Assembly (NCBI RefSeq): GCF_001718195.1
Contig: NZ_MCNV01000026.1
Span: 1 to 64,000, forward strand
Source: Paraburkholderia nodosa
GTDB taxonomy: Bacteria > Pseudomonadota > Gammaproteobacteria > Burkholderiales > Burkholderiaceae
DNA length: 64,000 nucleotides
Direction: 5' to 3'
Under the pieces are notes generated by a model. It made no database searches. It was not told the DNA's origin and saw only the letters and a program-made list of their open reading frames with translations. A program made the position numbers and the translations under genes. Shown here in pieces: positions 14,043-22,731 of the stretch. The stretch's first letter is position 1; the number at the start of each line of letters is the position of its first letter.

Positions 14043-15215
14043 TCACACGAGCGCGTTCGGGCCATCGTCTTCCGCTGGGTCGTCGTCGAAAAGCGCGAAC
14101 TGCCCGCGCAACGCCGGGCTCTCCTCTTCAAGCCGCACGCCCACGCCGAGCAGCCGCACCGCCAGCTTGCGTCGCGCGAGCCCCTTTTCGAGCATCAGCA
14201 GCAGGGTGCGCACATCGGTGGAACTGGCCACACACTCGACCGTCGTGCGCTGGAAGTCGGCGAAGCGGATCTTCACGAAGAGCTTGCGCACGGCGTGCGC
14301 GCAACCCGCGCGTTCGATGCGCGCGTCGAGCTGCACTGCAAGACGCTGGAGCTCCTCGCTGCACGCTTCGAGCGTGAGCAGATCGTCCACGTAGGTCGTC
14401 TCGACGCTCACCGACTTGCGCTCCTGATCGGCGCGCACGGGCCGGTCGTCCAGGCCGCGCGCGAGTTCGTAGAGCCGCTTGCCGAACACGCCGAAATGCC
14501 GATGCAGATCGAACAGCGACCATGTGCGCAGTTGCGCGCAGGTGGTGAGCCCGAGGTTTTCGAGCTTCGCTGCCGTGACCTTGCCGACGCCATGAATCTT
14601 GCGCACGGGCAGCGCAGCGATGAAGGCATCGACTTCAGGCGGCCGCACGACGAAGAGGCCATCGGGCTTGTTCCAGTCCGAGGCGATCTTGGCGATGAAC
14701 TTGTTCGGCGCGACGCCGGCCGATACCGTCACGCCCACGGTTTCGCGCACGCGCGCGCATATTTCCTCGGCGATCAGCGTGGCGCTGCCTTTGCAGCGCG
14801 AGGCGCGCGTGACGTCGAGATAGGCTTCGTCGAGCGAGAGCGGTTCGACGTCGGGCGTGTAGTCCCGGTAGATCGCCATGATCGCGCGCGAGGCGGTGCG
14901 GTACTTCTCCATCGCCGTGGGCAGGATCAAGAGCTCGGAGCACTTGCGCATGGCGAGCGCCGAGGACATCGCCGAATGAATGCCGAAGCGCCGCGCCTCG
15001 TAGTTGCAGGTGGCGATCACGCCGCGCTGGTCGGGCCGGCCGCCCACCGCGAGCGGACGGCCGCGCAACGAGGGGTCGTCGCGCATTTCGACCGACGCAT
15101 AGAAGCAGTCGCAGTCGCAATGGATGATCTTGCGAGCGGCGGCGGCGAGTGCGGCGGCGGTGCGCTCCGGGTCGGGTGCAGGCGGCGGCGGGAGGTCGGT
15201 AGAAGGCGAGTTCAC
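14043..15215 (-). CDS. dinB: DNA polymerase IV (Y family)
   Basis: Error-prone translesion polymerase of the SOS response. Y-family motifs are present: HCDCDCFYASVEM with the catalytic Asp, and SLDEAYLDVT with the Asp-Glu pair, followed by helix-hairpin-helix and little-finger regions. The 390-aa product starts from GTG at 15215. A GTG at 15239 also opens the frame but lies inside the LexA box and upstream of the predicted transcription start, so it is rejected. With the -10 at 15225-15230, the message would start within a few bases of the GTG, so translation may be nearly leaderless. The N-terminal 35 residues are a Pro/Ala-rich extension. Confidence 0.93.
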   Translation of the reverse strand: MNSPSTDLPPPPAPDPERTAAALAAAARKIIHCDCDCFYASVEMRDDPSLRGRPLAVGGRPDQRGVIATCNYEARRFGIHSAMSSALAMRKCSELLILPTAMEKYRTASRAIMAIYRDYTPDVEPLSLDEAYLDVTRASRCKGSATLIAEEICARVRETVGVTVSAGVAPNKFIAKIASDWNKPDGLFVVRPPEVDAFIAALPVRKIHGVGKVTAAKLENLGLTTCAQLRTWSLFDLHRHFGVFGKRLYELARGLDDRPVRADQERKSVSVETTYVDDLLTLEACSEELQRLAVQLDARIERAGCAHAVRKLFVKIRFADFQRTTVECVASSTDVRTLLLMLEKGLARRKLAVRLLGVGVRLEEESPALRGQFALFDDDPAEDDGPNALV

Positions 15216-15224
15216 GGTCCCGAT

Positions 15225-15253
15225 ACTGTACAAAAACACAGTATTATTTTCAA
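15225..15253 (-). promoter_or_regulatory. Predicted sigma-70 promoter of dinB
   Basis: On the minus strand: -35 TTGAAA (15248-15253), 17-bp spacer, -10 TACAGT (15225-15230). The LexA box covers the -10 and the 3' part of the spacer. Confidence 0.6.
15226..15241. promoter_or_regulatory. LexA (SOS) box of dinB
   Basis: ctgtacaaaaacacag reads on the minus strand as CTG-TGTTTTTGTA-CAG, the CTG-N10-CAG LexA consensus used in E. coli and beta-proteobacteria. It overlaps the predicted dinB -10, as expected for repression. Confidence 0.85.
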
Positions 15254-15312
15254 GACAAGTGTCCGCGCCCTTTGTCGGCTCCCGTACCGCTTCGGATCGG
15301 CCGGACCGTCTC

Positions 15313-15340
15313 TGGACTGCTGGCTGCGCGGGCCTATACT
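15313..15340 (+). promoter_or_regulatory. Predicted racemase-gene promoter
   Basis: TGGACT (15313-15318), 16-bp spacer, TATACT (15335-15340), about 40 nt before the ATG at 15381. Confidence 0.5.
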
Positions 15341-15380
15341 CGTGCGGACTGAACAGGCCACGAGCGTGAGGAACGAATCA

Positions 15381-16088
15381 ATGAAGACGATCGGCGTGAT
15401 TGGGGGGATGAGCTGGGAATCGTCGGCCGAGTATTACCGGCTGCTGAACCGCCACGCTAAGGCGCGTCTGGGCGGCCATCACAACGCGCGCAGCCTGATG
15501 GTGACCGTAGACTTCGCGCAGGTCGAAGCGCTCCAGCGCGCGGGCAACTGGGACGCGCTAGGCGTGCAGATGGCCGAGGCCGCGCAGCAGCTCGAACGCG
15601 GCGGCGCCGATATCGTGCTGCTCGCGACGAACACGATGCACCGCGTGCGCGCGGCAATCGAGGCGACGATTTCGATCCCCTTCCTGCATATCGCGGACCC
15701 GACCGGCCAGGCGTTGCGCGCCGCCGGCTTCACGCGCGCGGGCCTGCTCGGCACGCGCTACACGATGGAACAGGACTTCTACGTGGGACGATTGCGCGAG
15801 ACGCACGGCATCGAAGCGATCGTGCCGAACGAACACGATCGCGCGGACGTGCATCGGATCATCTACGACGAGCTGTGTCACGGCAACGTCGATGCGCAGT
15901 CGCGGCGCGTGTATCAGCGCGTGATCGATGACCTCGCGGCACGCGGCGCGCAGGCGGTCATTCTCGGCTGCACGGAAATCACGCTGCTCATCGGGCAGAA
16001 CGATTCTGCCCTGCCGGTGTTCGACACGACCGCGTTGCACGCGCAGGCTGCGGTGGATTGGGCGATTGGAAGCGAGGCAGGTGCTTAG
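15381..16088 (+). CDS. Aspartate/glutamate racemase-family protein
   Basis: The 235-aa protein is collinear with E. coli YgeA: it opens MKTIGVIGGMSWESSAEYYR and contains GLLGTRYTMEQDFY. These enzymes invert an amino acid C-alpha with two cysteines, one in each half. The second is present in GCTEITLL. The first site reads L-A-T-N-T-M-H, with Ala82 where I recall C-T-N-T-M-H. Loss of one acid/base Cys would abolish or restrict two-way racemisation. The exact specificity is therefore open. Start at 15381, with a GAGG/GAAC region about 8 nt upstream. Confidence 0.85.
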   Translation: MKTIGVIGGMSWESSAEYYRLLNRHAKARLGGHHNARSLMVTVDFAQVEALQRAGNWDALGVQMAEAAQQLERGGADIVLLATNTMHRVRAAIEATISIPFLHIADPTGQALRAAGFTRAGLLGTRYTMEQDFYVGRLRETHGIEAIVPNEHDRADVHRIIYDELCHGNVDAQSRRVYQRVIDDLAARGAQAVILGCTEITLLIGQNDSALPVFDTTALHAQAAVDWAIGSEAGA

Positions 16089-16130
16089 CGCTATGACGCT
16101 CGTGGCTGCTTCGAGATGCAGAAAACAAAA

Positions 16131-16149
16131 AACCCGCTTGGAGCGGGTT
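16131..16149 (-). terminator. tRNA-fMet terminator
   Basis: Stem aacccgct / agcgggtt with loop tgg. On the minus strand it is followed by TTTTTGTTTT, so it acts for the tRNA gene and not for the racemase gene. Confidence 0.85.
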
Positions 16150-16185
16150 CGTTGATTGGCACGAGGCCTTGCTGCTTCAGACGTT

Positions 16186-16262
<77 letters not shown>

Positions 16263-16278
16263 TCCGTCAGAGAAAAGA

Positions 16279-16307
16279 ATTATAGGGTGCAGAGACCGCT
16301 CCGTCAA
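16279..16307 (-). promoter_or_regulatory. Strong sigma-70 promoter of tRNA-fMet
   Basis: On the minus strand: TTGACG (16302-16307), exactly 17 bp, then TATAAT (16279-16284), 16 nt before the tRNA 5' end. Confidence 0.85.
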
Positions 16308-16398
16308 GCGTCTTTTTCACATCACTGAAACATCACGCGTTCGGGCATCATCGAGCCGGCGATCACACAGCGGGAATTACTTCGGACAACCTGGCACA

Positions 16399-16941
16399 TC
16401 ACTGTGCCTGCACAGGTTCCACCAGCGTGCGCACCTCTTCCGCCCAGGCGAGCCACATCTCCTGCGTATGAATGCCCGCCTTGAGGATCGCGTACTGCAA
16501 CTGCTGCCCGCGCGTGAGCGACGCCGCGTCGAAATCGCGCTGCTCGATCTCCCGATACGTCGCGAGCCGTGCACGATTTTCTTCGATGAGCCGCGTGAGT
16601 TCCTCGGCGAGGCCAAGCGGCCCGATCACGGCATCGGCGCGCAGCTTGAGCAGAAACACGTTGCGCGAGTCGAGGTCGAGCGCGGTCTCGCGCACCCAGC
16701 GCGCCACTTCATCCCGCCCGACCGGCAATACGCAATACACCTTCTTGCGCGACGCGGCGGCCGTCTCGTCCTCGATGACCGACACCCATCCCGCGTCGAC
16801 CATGCGGCCCAACTCGCGATAGATCTGCTGATGGGTGGCGTGCCAGAAGTAGCCGATTGCGCGATCGAAGCGGCGCGCGAGGTCGTAGCCTGACGAAGGC
16901 TTTTCCAGCAAGGCGATGAGGATGGCATGCGGCGTCGACAT
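16399..16941 (-). CDS. PadR-family transcriptional regulator
   Basis: The 180-aa protein has an N-terminal winged helix (residues 1-85: HAILIALLEKPSSGYDLARRFD, then a QIYRELGRMVDAGWV recognition region) and a C-terminal helical dimerisation domain of the PadR/Vir type. Most such proteins repress a neighbouring gene until a small aromatic or toxic ligand binds. It is divergent from the nitronate monooxygenase gene, with a perfect 9-bp palindrome in the 188-bp gap. It therefore probably controls that gene and itself (inferred). Confidence 0.9.
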   Translation of the reverse strand: MSTPHAILIALLEKPSSGYDLARRFDRAIGYFWHATHQQIYRELGRMVDAGWVSVIEDETAAASRKKVYCVLPVGRDEVARWVRETALDLDSRNVFLLKLRADAVIGPLGLAEELTRLIEENRARLATYREIEQRDFDAASLTRGQQLQYAILKAGIHTQEMWLAWAEEVRTLVEPVQAQ

Positions 16942-17001
16942 GCGGCGATTCTAAACCACGCCTCGCCCGATACCGGATCTGTTGCGGATCGAATTTTCCC
17001 G

Positions 17002-17021
17002 CTATGCAACTGGTTGCATAG
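17002..17021. promoter_or_regulatory. Candidate PadR operator
   Basis: Perfect 20-bp palindrome ctatgcaac-tg-gttgcatag between the divergent PadR and monooxygenase genes, with a further gctatg half at 17035-17040. Its size and position fit a dimeric winged-helix repressor. Confidence 0.6.
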
Positions 17022-17129
17022 TTTCGACGGCTTTGCTATGTTTGAACCTGCCAGCCGGCGCGCACGCCGGCGCATCGAATCACGCGAGGGCAGCCGCACC
17101 CGGCGTCCCCGCCAGTCTAGGAGATATGG

Positions 17130-18131
17130 ATGTCCCTGCCCGCCGTGCTGCGCCGCGGCCTGTCGATTCCGGTCGTCGGCTCGCCCCTCTTCATCATTTC
17201 GAATCCCGATCTCGTGATCGCCCAGTGCAAGGCGGGCGTCGTCGGCTCGTTCCCCGCGCTCAACGCACGGCCGGAGCACGTGCTGGGCGAATGGCTCGAC
17301 CGCATCACCAACGAGCTCGCCGAGTACAACGCGAAGCATCCTGACGCCCCGGCGGCGCCTTTCGCGGTCAACCAGATCGTGCACAAGTCGAACGACCGCC
17401 TCGAGCACGACCTTGGCGTGTGCGCCCAATACAAGGTGCCGATCGTCATCACGTCGCTCGGCGCGCGCGAAGAGGTCAACCACGCGATCCACGCATGGGG
17501 CGGCATCGTGCTGCACGACGTCATCAACAACACGTTCGCGAAGAAGGCCATCGAGAAAGGCGCGGACGGCCTGATCGCCGTGGCCGCCGGTGCGGGCGGC
17601 CATGCGGGCACGCTCTCGCCCTTCGCCCTCATCCACGAGATTCGCGAATGGTTCGACGGCCCTCTGCTGCTGTCGGGCGCGATCGGCAACGGCAACGCGA
17701 TTCTCGCGGCGCAGGCGGCGGGCGCCGATCTCGCCTATATCGGTTCGGCGTTCATCGCCACGCATGAAGCGAATGCCGTCGACGCGTACAAGCAAATGAT
17801 CGTCGAGGGCGGCGCGGGCGATATCGTGTACTCGAATCTCTTCACGGGCGTGCACGGCAACTATCTGCGCCAGAGCATCGTGGCGAGCGGTCTCGATCCG
17901 GAGGCGCTGCCGCAGTCGGATCCGTCGGCGATGAATTTCGGCTCGACGCGCGTGAAGCCGTGGAAGGACATCTGGGGCTCGGGCCAGGGCATTGGCGCGG
18001 TGAAGAGCGTCCTGCCTGCGGCTGAACTCATCGCGCGTTTGAAGCGCGAATACGAGTCGGCGCGCGTGCGTCTCGGCGTGGTGAGCGCGCCGCTAGCCGA
18101 GCAGCGATCCGTAGAACAAGCCGCGCTCTGA
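17130..18131 (+). CDS. Nitronate monooxygenase (2-nitropropane dioxygenase family)
   Basis: FMN-dependent TIM-barrel enzyme that oxidises alkyl nitronates such as the toxin propionate-3-nitronate. The 333-aa length is typical. The GSPLF / CKAGVVGSFPALN opening, the FAVNQIVHKSN strand, and the FMN phosphate-binding segments AAGAGGHAG and GAIGNGNAI followed by AAGADLAYIGSAFIAT are all characteristic. Start at 17130 with TAGGAGA about 6 nt upstream. Likely detoxification, under the divergent PadR regulator. Confidence 0.93.
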   Translation: MSLPAVLRRGLSIPVVGSPLFIISNPDLVIAQCKAGVVGSFPALNARPEHVLGEWLDRITNELAEYNAKHPDAPAAPFAVNQIVHKSNDRLEHDLGVCAQYKVPIVITSLGAREEVNHAIHAWGGIVLHDVINNTFAKKAIEKGADGLIAVAAGAGGHAGTLSPFALIHEIREWFDGPLLLSGAIGNGNAILAAQAAGADLAYIGSAFIATHEANAVDAYKQMIVEGGAGDIVYSNLFTGVHGNYLRQSIVASGLDPEALPQSDPSAMNFGSTRVKPWKDIWGSGQGIGAVKSVLPAAELIARLKREYESARVRLGVVSAPLAEQRSVEQAAL

Positions 18132-18140
18132 TGCGCAGCG

Positions 18141-18173
18141 CGAGGCGGGAGCGATCATGCCGCATCCGCCTCG
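18141..18173. terminator. Hairpin between convergent genes
   Basis: Inverted repeat cgaggcgg / ccgcctcg with a 17-nt loop in the 61-bp gap between convergent genes. No T-tract. Confidence 0.35.
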
Positions 18174-18192
18174 CCTCGTGATGCAACGCCTT

Positions 18193-18813
18193 TTACGCGT
18201 GCGACTTCACGCGCGCGATCTCCTCTTCGACGTCGCGCAATTGATCCTTGCCGAAGTACATTTCCTCGCCGACGAAGAACGTCGGCGAACCAAATGCGCC
18301 GCGCTCGAACGCCGACTGCGTGTTCGCAAGCAGCGCGGCTTTCACATCGGCGTCCTGAATCGCCGTTTCGAATGCCGTGGCATCGAGGCCGTCCGCCTCC
18401 AGCGCCGCGCGGATCACGGCGGGGTCGTCCATCTTGAGGCCCTCTTCCCACATGTGCGCGAACATGCGGTCCACGTAGCGCTCGAACGTGCCGAAGCGCT
18501 GCGCCGCAATCGCGCCGCGCATGATCTGCAATGTATTCACCGGGAAGTGCGGATTGGGCCGATAAGCGCTCAGCCCATGCCGCTCAATGAAGCGCCGCAT
18601 CTCGAGCATCATGAATTTGCGCTTGTTTTCGATGTCCGCGAACGCCTCGGCCGGCGAGCGATTGCCGCTCAGCTTGAAGAGGCCGCCAAGCAGGATCGGC
18701 ACGTACTCGAAACGCACCTGCCGGCGCGCTTCGATGCCGCCGATCACCTTGTGGCACAGGTAAGCGTTAGGACTGCCGAAGTCGAATAGAAACTGCACCT
18801 TGATGTCAGCCAT
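18193..18813 (-). CDS. 2-hydroxychromene-2-carboxylate isomerase / DsbA-like family protein
   Basis: The 206-aa thioredoxin-fold protein of the HCCA isomerase/GST-kappa group starts VQFLFDFGSPNAYLCHKV. Ser at the DFGSPNAY position replaces the usual CxxC, so it is a glutathione-dependent isomerase type and not a disulfide oxidase. The C-terminal GAFGSPTFFVGEEMYFGKDQL is the typical cis-Pro and end region. NahD homologues act in naphthalene breakdown, but no aromatic pathway is nearby, so the substrate is unknown. Start at 18813 with GGGGAGA about 5 nt upstream. Confidence 0.88.
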   Translation of the reverse strand: MADIKVQFLFDFGSPNAYLCHKVIGGIEARRQVRFEYVPILLGGLFKLSGNRSPAEAFADIENKRKFMMLEMRRFIERHGLSAYRPNPHFPVNTLQIMRGAIAAQRFGTFERYVDRMFAHMWEEGLKMDDPAVIRAALEADGLDATAFETAIQDADVKAALLANTQSAFERGAFGSPTFFVGEEMYFGKDQLRDVEEEIARVKSHA

Positions 18814-18913
18814 CGTGTCTCCCCTATGTGAATTCGCGCACCTTTGCCCGAGCGCGCCGACGTCCTAAGATACCTGAAACCGGGCCGCTGCAATCGACAG
18901 TGAGACAAGCACC

Positions 18914-19642
18914 ATGACGCAAAAGAAAGCCGTATTGGTAATCGGCGCAGGCGACGCCACCGGAGGCGCCATCGCGCGCCGCTTCGCACGCGAGGGCTAC
19001 ATTGCGTGCGTGACGCGCCGCAATGCCGACAAGCTCGCGCCGCTCGTCGCGCAGATCGAAGCCGAGGGCGGCGAAGCGCACGCCTTCGGCTCGGACGCGC
19101 GCAAGGAAGAGGACATGATCGCGCTGTTCGCGGACATCGAAACGCGCATCGCGCCGATCGAGGTGGCGATCTTCAATATCGGCGCGAACGTGCGCTTCGG
19201 CATTACCGAAACCACGGCGCGCGTCTATCACAAGGTCTGGGAAATGGCCTGCTTCGCCGGGTTTCTGATGGGTCGCGAAGCCGCAAAAGTGATGCTGCCG
19301 CGCGAGCGCGGTTCGATCTTCTTCACGGGCGCCACCGCGAGCCTGCGCGGGCGCGAGGGTTTTGCGGCGTTCGCAAGCGCGAAACACGCGCTGCGCGCCC
19401 TCGCCCAGTCGATGGCGCGCGAACTCGGACCGCAGGGCATTCACGTCGGCCAGATCATTGTCGATGGCGCGATCGATACCGAGTTCATCCGCGAGAATTT
19501 TCCCGAGCGCTACAAGCTCAAGGAACGCGACGGCATCCTGAACCCCGAGCACATCGCCGACGCCTACTGGACACTGCACCAGCAGCCGCGCGATGCGTGG
19601 ACACACGAACTCGATCTGCGGCCGTGGCTCGAGCAATGGTGA
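18914..19642 (+). CDS. SDR-family oxidoreductase-like protein
   Basis: The 242-aa short-chain dehydrogenase fold has nucleotide motif VIGAGDATGGAIA near residue 10, NIGAN replacing the usual NNAG, and Ser in FTGATAS. The catalytic YxxxK reads F-A-S-A-K (FAAFASAKHALR), so the usual proton-donating Tyr is Phe while the Lys is kept. I recall a subgroup with the same RALAQSMARELGPQGIHV context and Phe, so this is probably inherited, but classic SDR chemistry is doubtful. It is divergent from the isomerase gene, about 100 bp apart. Confidence 0.85.
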   Translation: MTQKKAVLVIGAGDATGGAIARRFAREGYIACVTRRNADKLAPLVAQIEAEGGEAHAFGSDARKEEDMIALFADIETRIAPIEVAIFNIGANVRFGITETTARVYHKVWEMACFAGFLMGREAAKVMLPRERGSIFFTGATASLRGREGFAAFASAKHALRALAQSMARELGPQGIHVGQIIVDGAIDTEFIRENFPERYKLKERDGILNPEHIADAYWTLHQQPRDAWTHELDLRPWLEQW

Positions 19643-19650
19643 GGCAACTG

Positions 19651-19678
19651 TTGCCCGCCTGGCGAAGCAGGCGATAAT
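19651..19678 (+). promoter_or_regulatory. Predicted xthA promoter
   Basis: TTGCCC (19651-19656), 16-bp spacer, GATAAT (19673-19678), 47 nt before the ATG. Confidence 0.55.
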
Positions 19679-19725
19679 GGCGGCCAAGTGCACCGAATGC
19701 ACACCGTCACCCTACCGAGCCTCAC

Positions 19726-20511
19726 ATGAAAATCGCAACGTGGAACGTCAACTCCCTCAAGGTCCGTCTGCAGCACGTCATCGACTGGCTCAACGAGAGC
19801 AAGACCGACGTGCTCTGCCTCCAGGAACTCAAGCTCACCGACGACAAGTTCCCGCGTGCCGAACTCGAGGCGCACGGCTATCGCAGCTGGTTCGCGGGCC
19901 AGAAGACCTATAACGGCGTGGGCATCCTCGTGCGCGAAGGCCTGTTCGTCGACGAGGCCACGGTCGTGCGCAACATTCCGGGCTTCGAAGATCCACAGCA
20001 GCGCGTGATCGCCACGACCATCGGCGACGTGCGCGTGGTGAGCGCGTATTTCCCCAACGGCCAGGCGCCCGGCACCGAAAAGTTCGCGTACAAGCTGCAA
20101 TGGCTCGACGCCATGCACGACTGGCTCGCGCAGGAGATGCAGCGCTATCCGAAGCTCGCGCTGCTCGGCGACTACAACATCGCGCCCGAAGACCGCGACG
20201 TGCACGATCCAAAGGCCTGGGAAGGCCAGAACCTCGTCTCGCCCGAAGAGCGCGCGCAGTTTCGCCGCCTGATCGAACTGGGTTTCGTCGATGCGTTCCG
20301 CCAGTTCGAGCAGCCCGAAAAGCTCTTCACGTGGTGGGACTATCGCATGTTCGCGTTTCGCCGCAATGCGGGCTTGCGCATCGACCATATCCTGCTCTCG
20401 CCCGCGCTTGCCGGGCACCTCACCGCGTGCGAAGTGGACAAGGTGCCACGCAAGTGGGAACAACCGTCCGATCACACACCGGTGATCGCCACGCTCGATA
20501 TGGCGGGCTGA
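19726..20511 (+). CDS. xthA: Exodeoxyribonuclease III (AP endonuclease)
   Basis: Base-excision repair nuclease with 3'-exonuclease and AP-endonuclease activity. The 261-aa product has the family landmarks: KIATWNVNSLKVR, the catalytic Glu in CLQELKLTD, GDYNIAPEDRDVHD, and the closing RIDHILLSP ... SDHTPVIATLD with the Asp-His pair. The end is 9 bp from the convergent peptidase gene, with no terminator visible between. Confidence 0.95.
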   Translation: MKIATWNVNSLKVRLQHVIDWLNESKTDVLCLQELKLTDDKFPRAELEAHGYRSWFAGQKTYNGVGILVREGLFVDEATVVRNIPGFEDPQQRVIATTIGDVRVVSAYFPNGQAPGTEKFAYKLQWLDAMHDWLAQEMQRYPKLALLGDYNIAPEDRDVHDPKAWEGQNLVSPEERAQFRRLIELGFVDAFRQFEQPEKLFTWWDYRMFAFRRNAGLRIDHILLSPALAGHLTACEVDKVPRKWEQPSDHTPVIATLDMAG

Positions 20512-20520
20512 ACGCGCGCC

Positions 20521-22614
20521 TTACCAGTTCCCCGCGAGCGTGGTCCACAGAAAGCGATAAACGAGGGCGTCATACTCCGCGCGCTCGAGCGAATCGCTGC
20601 CGGGGCCGTGACCGCCTTCGGTGTTCTCCAGATACCAGACGTTCGCATGCCCCTGCTGCTCCATGCGTGCGACCATCTTGCGCGCGTGTGAGGGGTGCAC
20701 GCGGTCGTCGCTCGTCGAAGTCGTGAACAGCGACGGCGGATACACGACACCGGGCTTCACATGGTGGTAAGGCGAATAGGCGGCCAACGCACGCGACTCT
20801 TCGGCATCCTCAGGATCGCCATATTCGTCGATCCATGACGCACCCGCATGCAGCAGCGGGTAGCGCAGCATGTCGAGCAGCGGCACCTCGCACACCACGG
20901 CGCCGAACAGCTCGGGGCGCTGCACCATGCACGCGCCCACGAGGAGCCCGCCATTGCTGCCGCCCTTGATGCCCAGTTGCGCGGCGCTCGTGTAGCCATC
21001 GGCGATCAACTGCTCAGCCACCGCGATGAAGTCGTCGAACGAGCGCTGGCGATGCTCGCGCTGCGCCTCGACGTGCCAGGCGGTGCCGTACTCGCCGCCG
21101 CCGCGGATGTGCGCGATCGCCACCACGCCACCCTGCTCCAGCCAGCCAATGCCCGAGCCGACGAGGTATTGCGGCGTGAGCGCGATGGCGAAGCCGCCGT
21201 AGCCCGTGAGCAGGCACGGCGACGCCTTGCGCGACTCGCCTTCGAGTACGGCCTTCGGGCCGATCACGGTAAACGGGACGCTCGTGCCGTCCGCCGAGCG
21301 CGCGTGCGAGCGGATCACCGCGAGCGGGCCGGAATCGAACTGTGTGGGCCAGCGGTCGAGCAATTCCCACTGCTGGAGATCGGTTTGCGCGAGATCGGCG
21401 AGCCAGTATTCGGGCGGCAGCAAGTAGTCGTCGACATCGACGAATACCTCGTCGTTGAGCGTGTCTTCGATGGGCGAGACATCCACCTGCGAACTCGCAC
21501 GCGCAGGAAACACGCGCGACTCCCAGCGCCATGCGCCATCGTCCTGCTGCGGCTGCCATAGCATCGTGCGGCTTTCCACATCATCGAGCCAGGAGACGAT
21601 CAAGACGTTGAGCGTATTGGTCCAGTCGCACGCCGACGTAACCGGCGTGGGCGTGAAGAGCGTCGTGAACGCGCGATCGCCCGCGAGGAAAGCGTCTTCG
21701 CGGATCAGGAGCAACGCACCGCCCTTGTACGTCACGCCCGCAACGCTCCAGTCGAGGCGCGGCTCGAGCAGCAGCCAGCCGTGCCACGCGCCGACCGAGA
21801 CATGCGTAGGCACGTCGTACACCTGCCAGACGCCGCGCTCATCGAGACGATAGGTGTATGAATCGAAGAAGTCGACACTGCGCACCACGTCGTGGCGCTT
21901 CTCGACCGGATCGTAGTCGCCCTCCACGCTGATGTCGTCGAACTCGCCGCTGAACACCACGGGTGCGTCGGCGAGCGCGGTGCCGCGCGTCCAGCGGCGC
22001 ACCTCGCGCGGATAGCCCGAGCGCGTGAGCATCTTCTTGCCGCTCTTGCCGCCCGCGTCCCATCCCAGGTACACGGTATCGCGATCGATCCACGAAATGA
22101 TGTGCTTGCCTTCCTTCGCGATGGCGAAACCATCGTCGAGGAACTCGCACTTCACGATGTCGAACTCGCGCACGATGACCGCATCGGAGCCGCCATCGGA
22201 AAGTTGGATCAGCGCGCGGTCGCCGTCAGGGTAGAGGATGTCGATGCCGGCGCACACCCATGGCATGCCTTCTTTCGCGCCGAGCGCGTCGAAGTCGATG
22301 AGCGTTTGCCACTGCGGCTCGTGGGCGCGCCAGTCGGCCCAAAGCGCGCGGCGCCACAGGCCCTTGGGATTGTCTTCGTCCTCCCAGAGATCGTAGGCCC
22401 ATTCCTGCCAGCGGCTCGGGATCACGGGCCGCTCGCGCGGCAGGTAGGCCTGCGCGAGGCGCTTCTCGAGCGCCACGAAGCGCGCACCACCTTGCCACGC
22501 GGCGCGCGTGCGCGCGTTCTGCGATTCGACCCAGGCCATGACGGCAGGGTCGTCGAGCGATTCGAGCGAAAGGAACGGATCGGCCTCGGTGGGCCAGGGA
22601 GAAGTCACGGGCAT
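20521..22614 (-). CDS. Prolyl oligopeptidase-family serine peptidase (S9A)
   Basis: The 697-aa product has an N-terminal seven-bladed propeller region (about residues 70-420) and a C-terminal alpha/beta hydrolase. The nucleophile elbow is GGSNGGLLVGA, the Asp lies in the STSDDRVHP region, and the His in ENTEGGHGPGS. The oxyanion segment is HIRGGGEYG. Family members cut short peptides after Pro or basic residues, and the exact specificity cannot be read here. No signal peptide, so cytoplasmic. Start at 22614 (MPVTSPWPTEADPFL). Confidence 0.9.
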   Translation of the reverse strand: MPVTSPWPTEADPFLSLESLDDPAVMAWVESQNARTRAAWQGGARFVALEKRLAQAYLPRERPVIPSRWQEWAYDLWEDEDNPKGLWRRALWADWRAHEPQWQTLIDFDALGAKEGMPWVCAGIDILYPDGDRALIQLSDGGSDAVIVREFDIVKCEFLDDGFAIAKEGKHIISWIDRDTVYLGWDAGGKSGKKMLTRSGYPREVRRWTRGTALADAPVVFSGEFDDISVEGDYDPVEKRHDVVRSVDFFDSYTYRLDERGVWQVYDVPTHVSVGAWHGWLLLEPRLDWSVAGVTYKGGALLLIREDAFLAGDRAFTTLFTPTPVTSACDWTNTLNVLIVSWLDDVESRTMLWQPQQDDGAWRWESRVFPARASSQVDVSPIEDTLNDEVFVDVDDYLLPPEYWLADLAQTDLQQWELLDRWPTQFDSGPLAVIRSHARSADGTSVPFTVIGPKAVLEGESRKASPCLLTGYGGFAIALTPQYLVGSGIGWLEQGGVVAIAHIRGGGEYGTAWHVEAQREHRQRSFDDFIAVAEQLIADGYTSAAQLGIKGGSNGGLLVGACMVQRPELFGAVVCEVPLLDMLRYPLLHAGASWIDEYGDPEDAEESRALAAYSPYHHVKPGVVYPPSLFTTSTSDDRVHPSHARKMVARMEQQGHANVWYLENTEGGHGPGSDSLERAEYDALVYRFLWTTLAGNW

Positions 22615-22731
22615 GATCGGTCGTCGACAGGAAAACAGCGTCGATTATGCCCTGTGTGCGCGCCGATGCACTGCGCGCCGGGCCGGCTCGCGTGACGCGA
22701 GACCGGACCGGTGCCACAAGCTAGTACGCGC

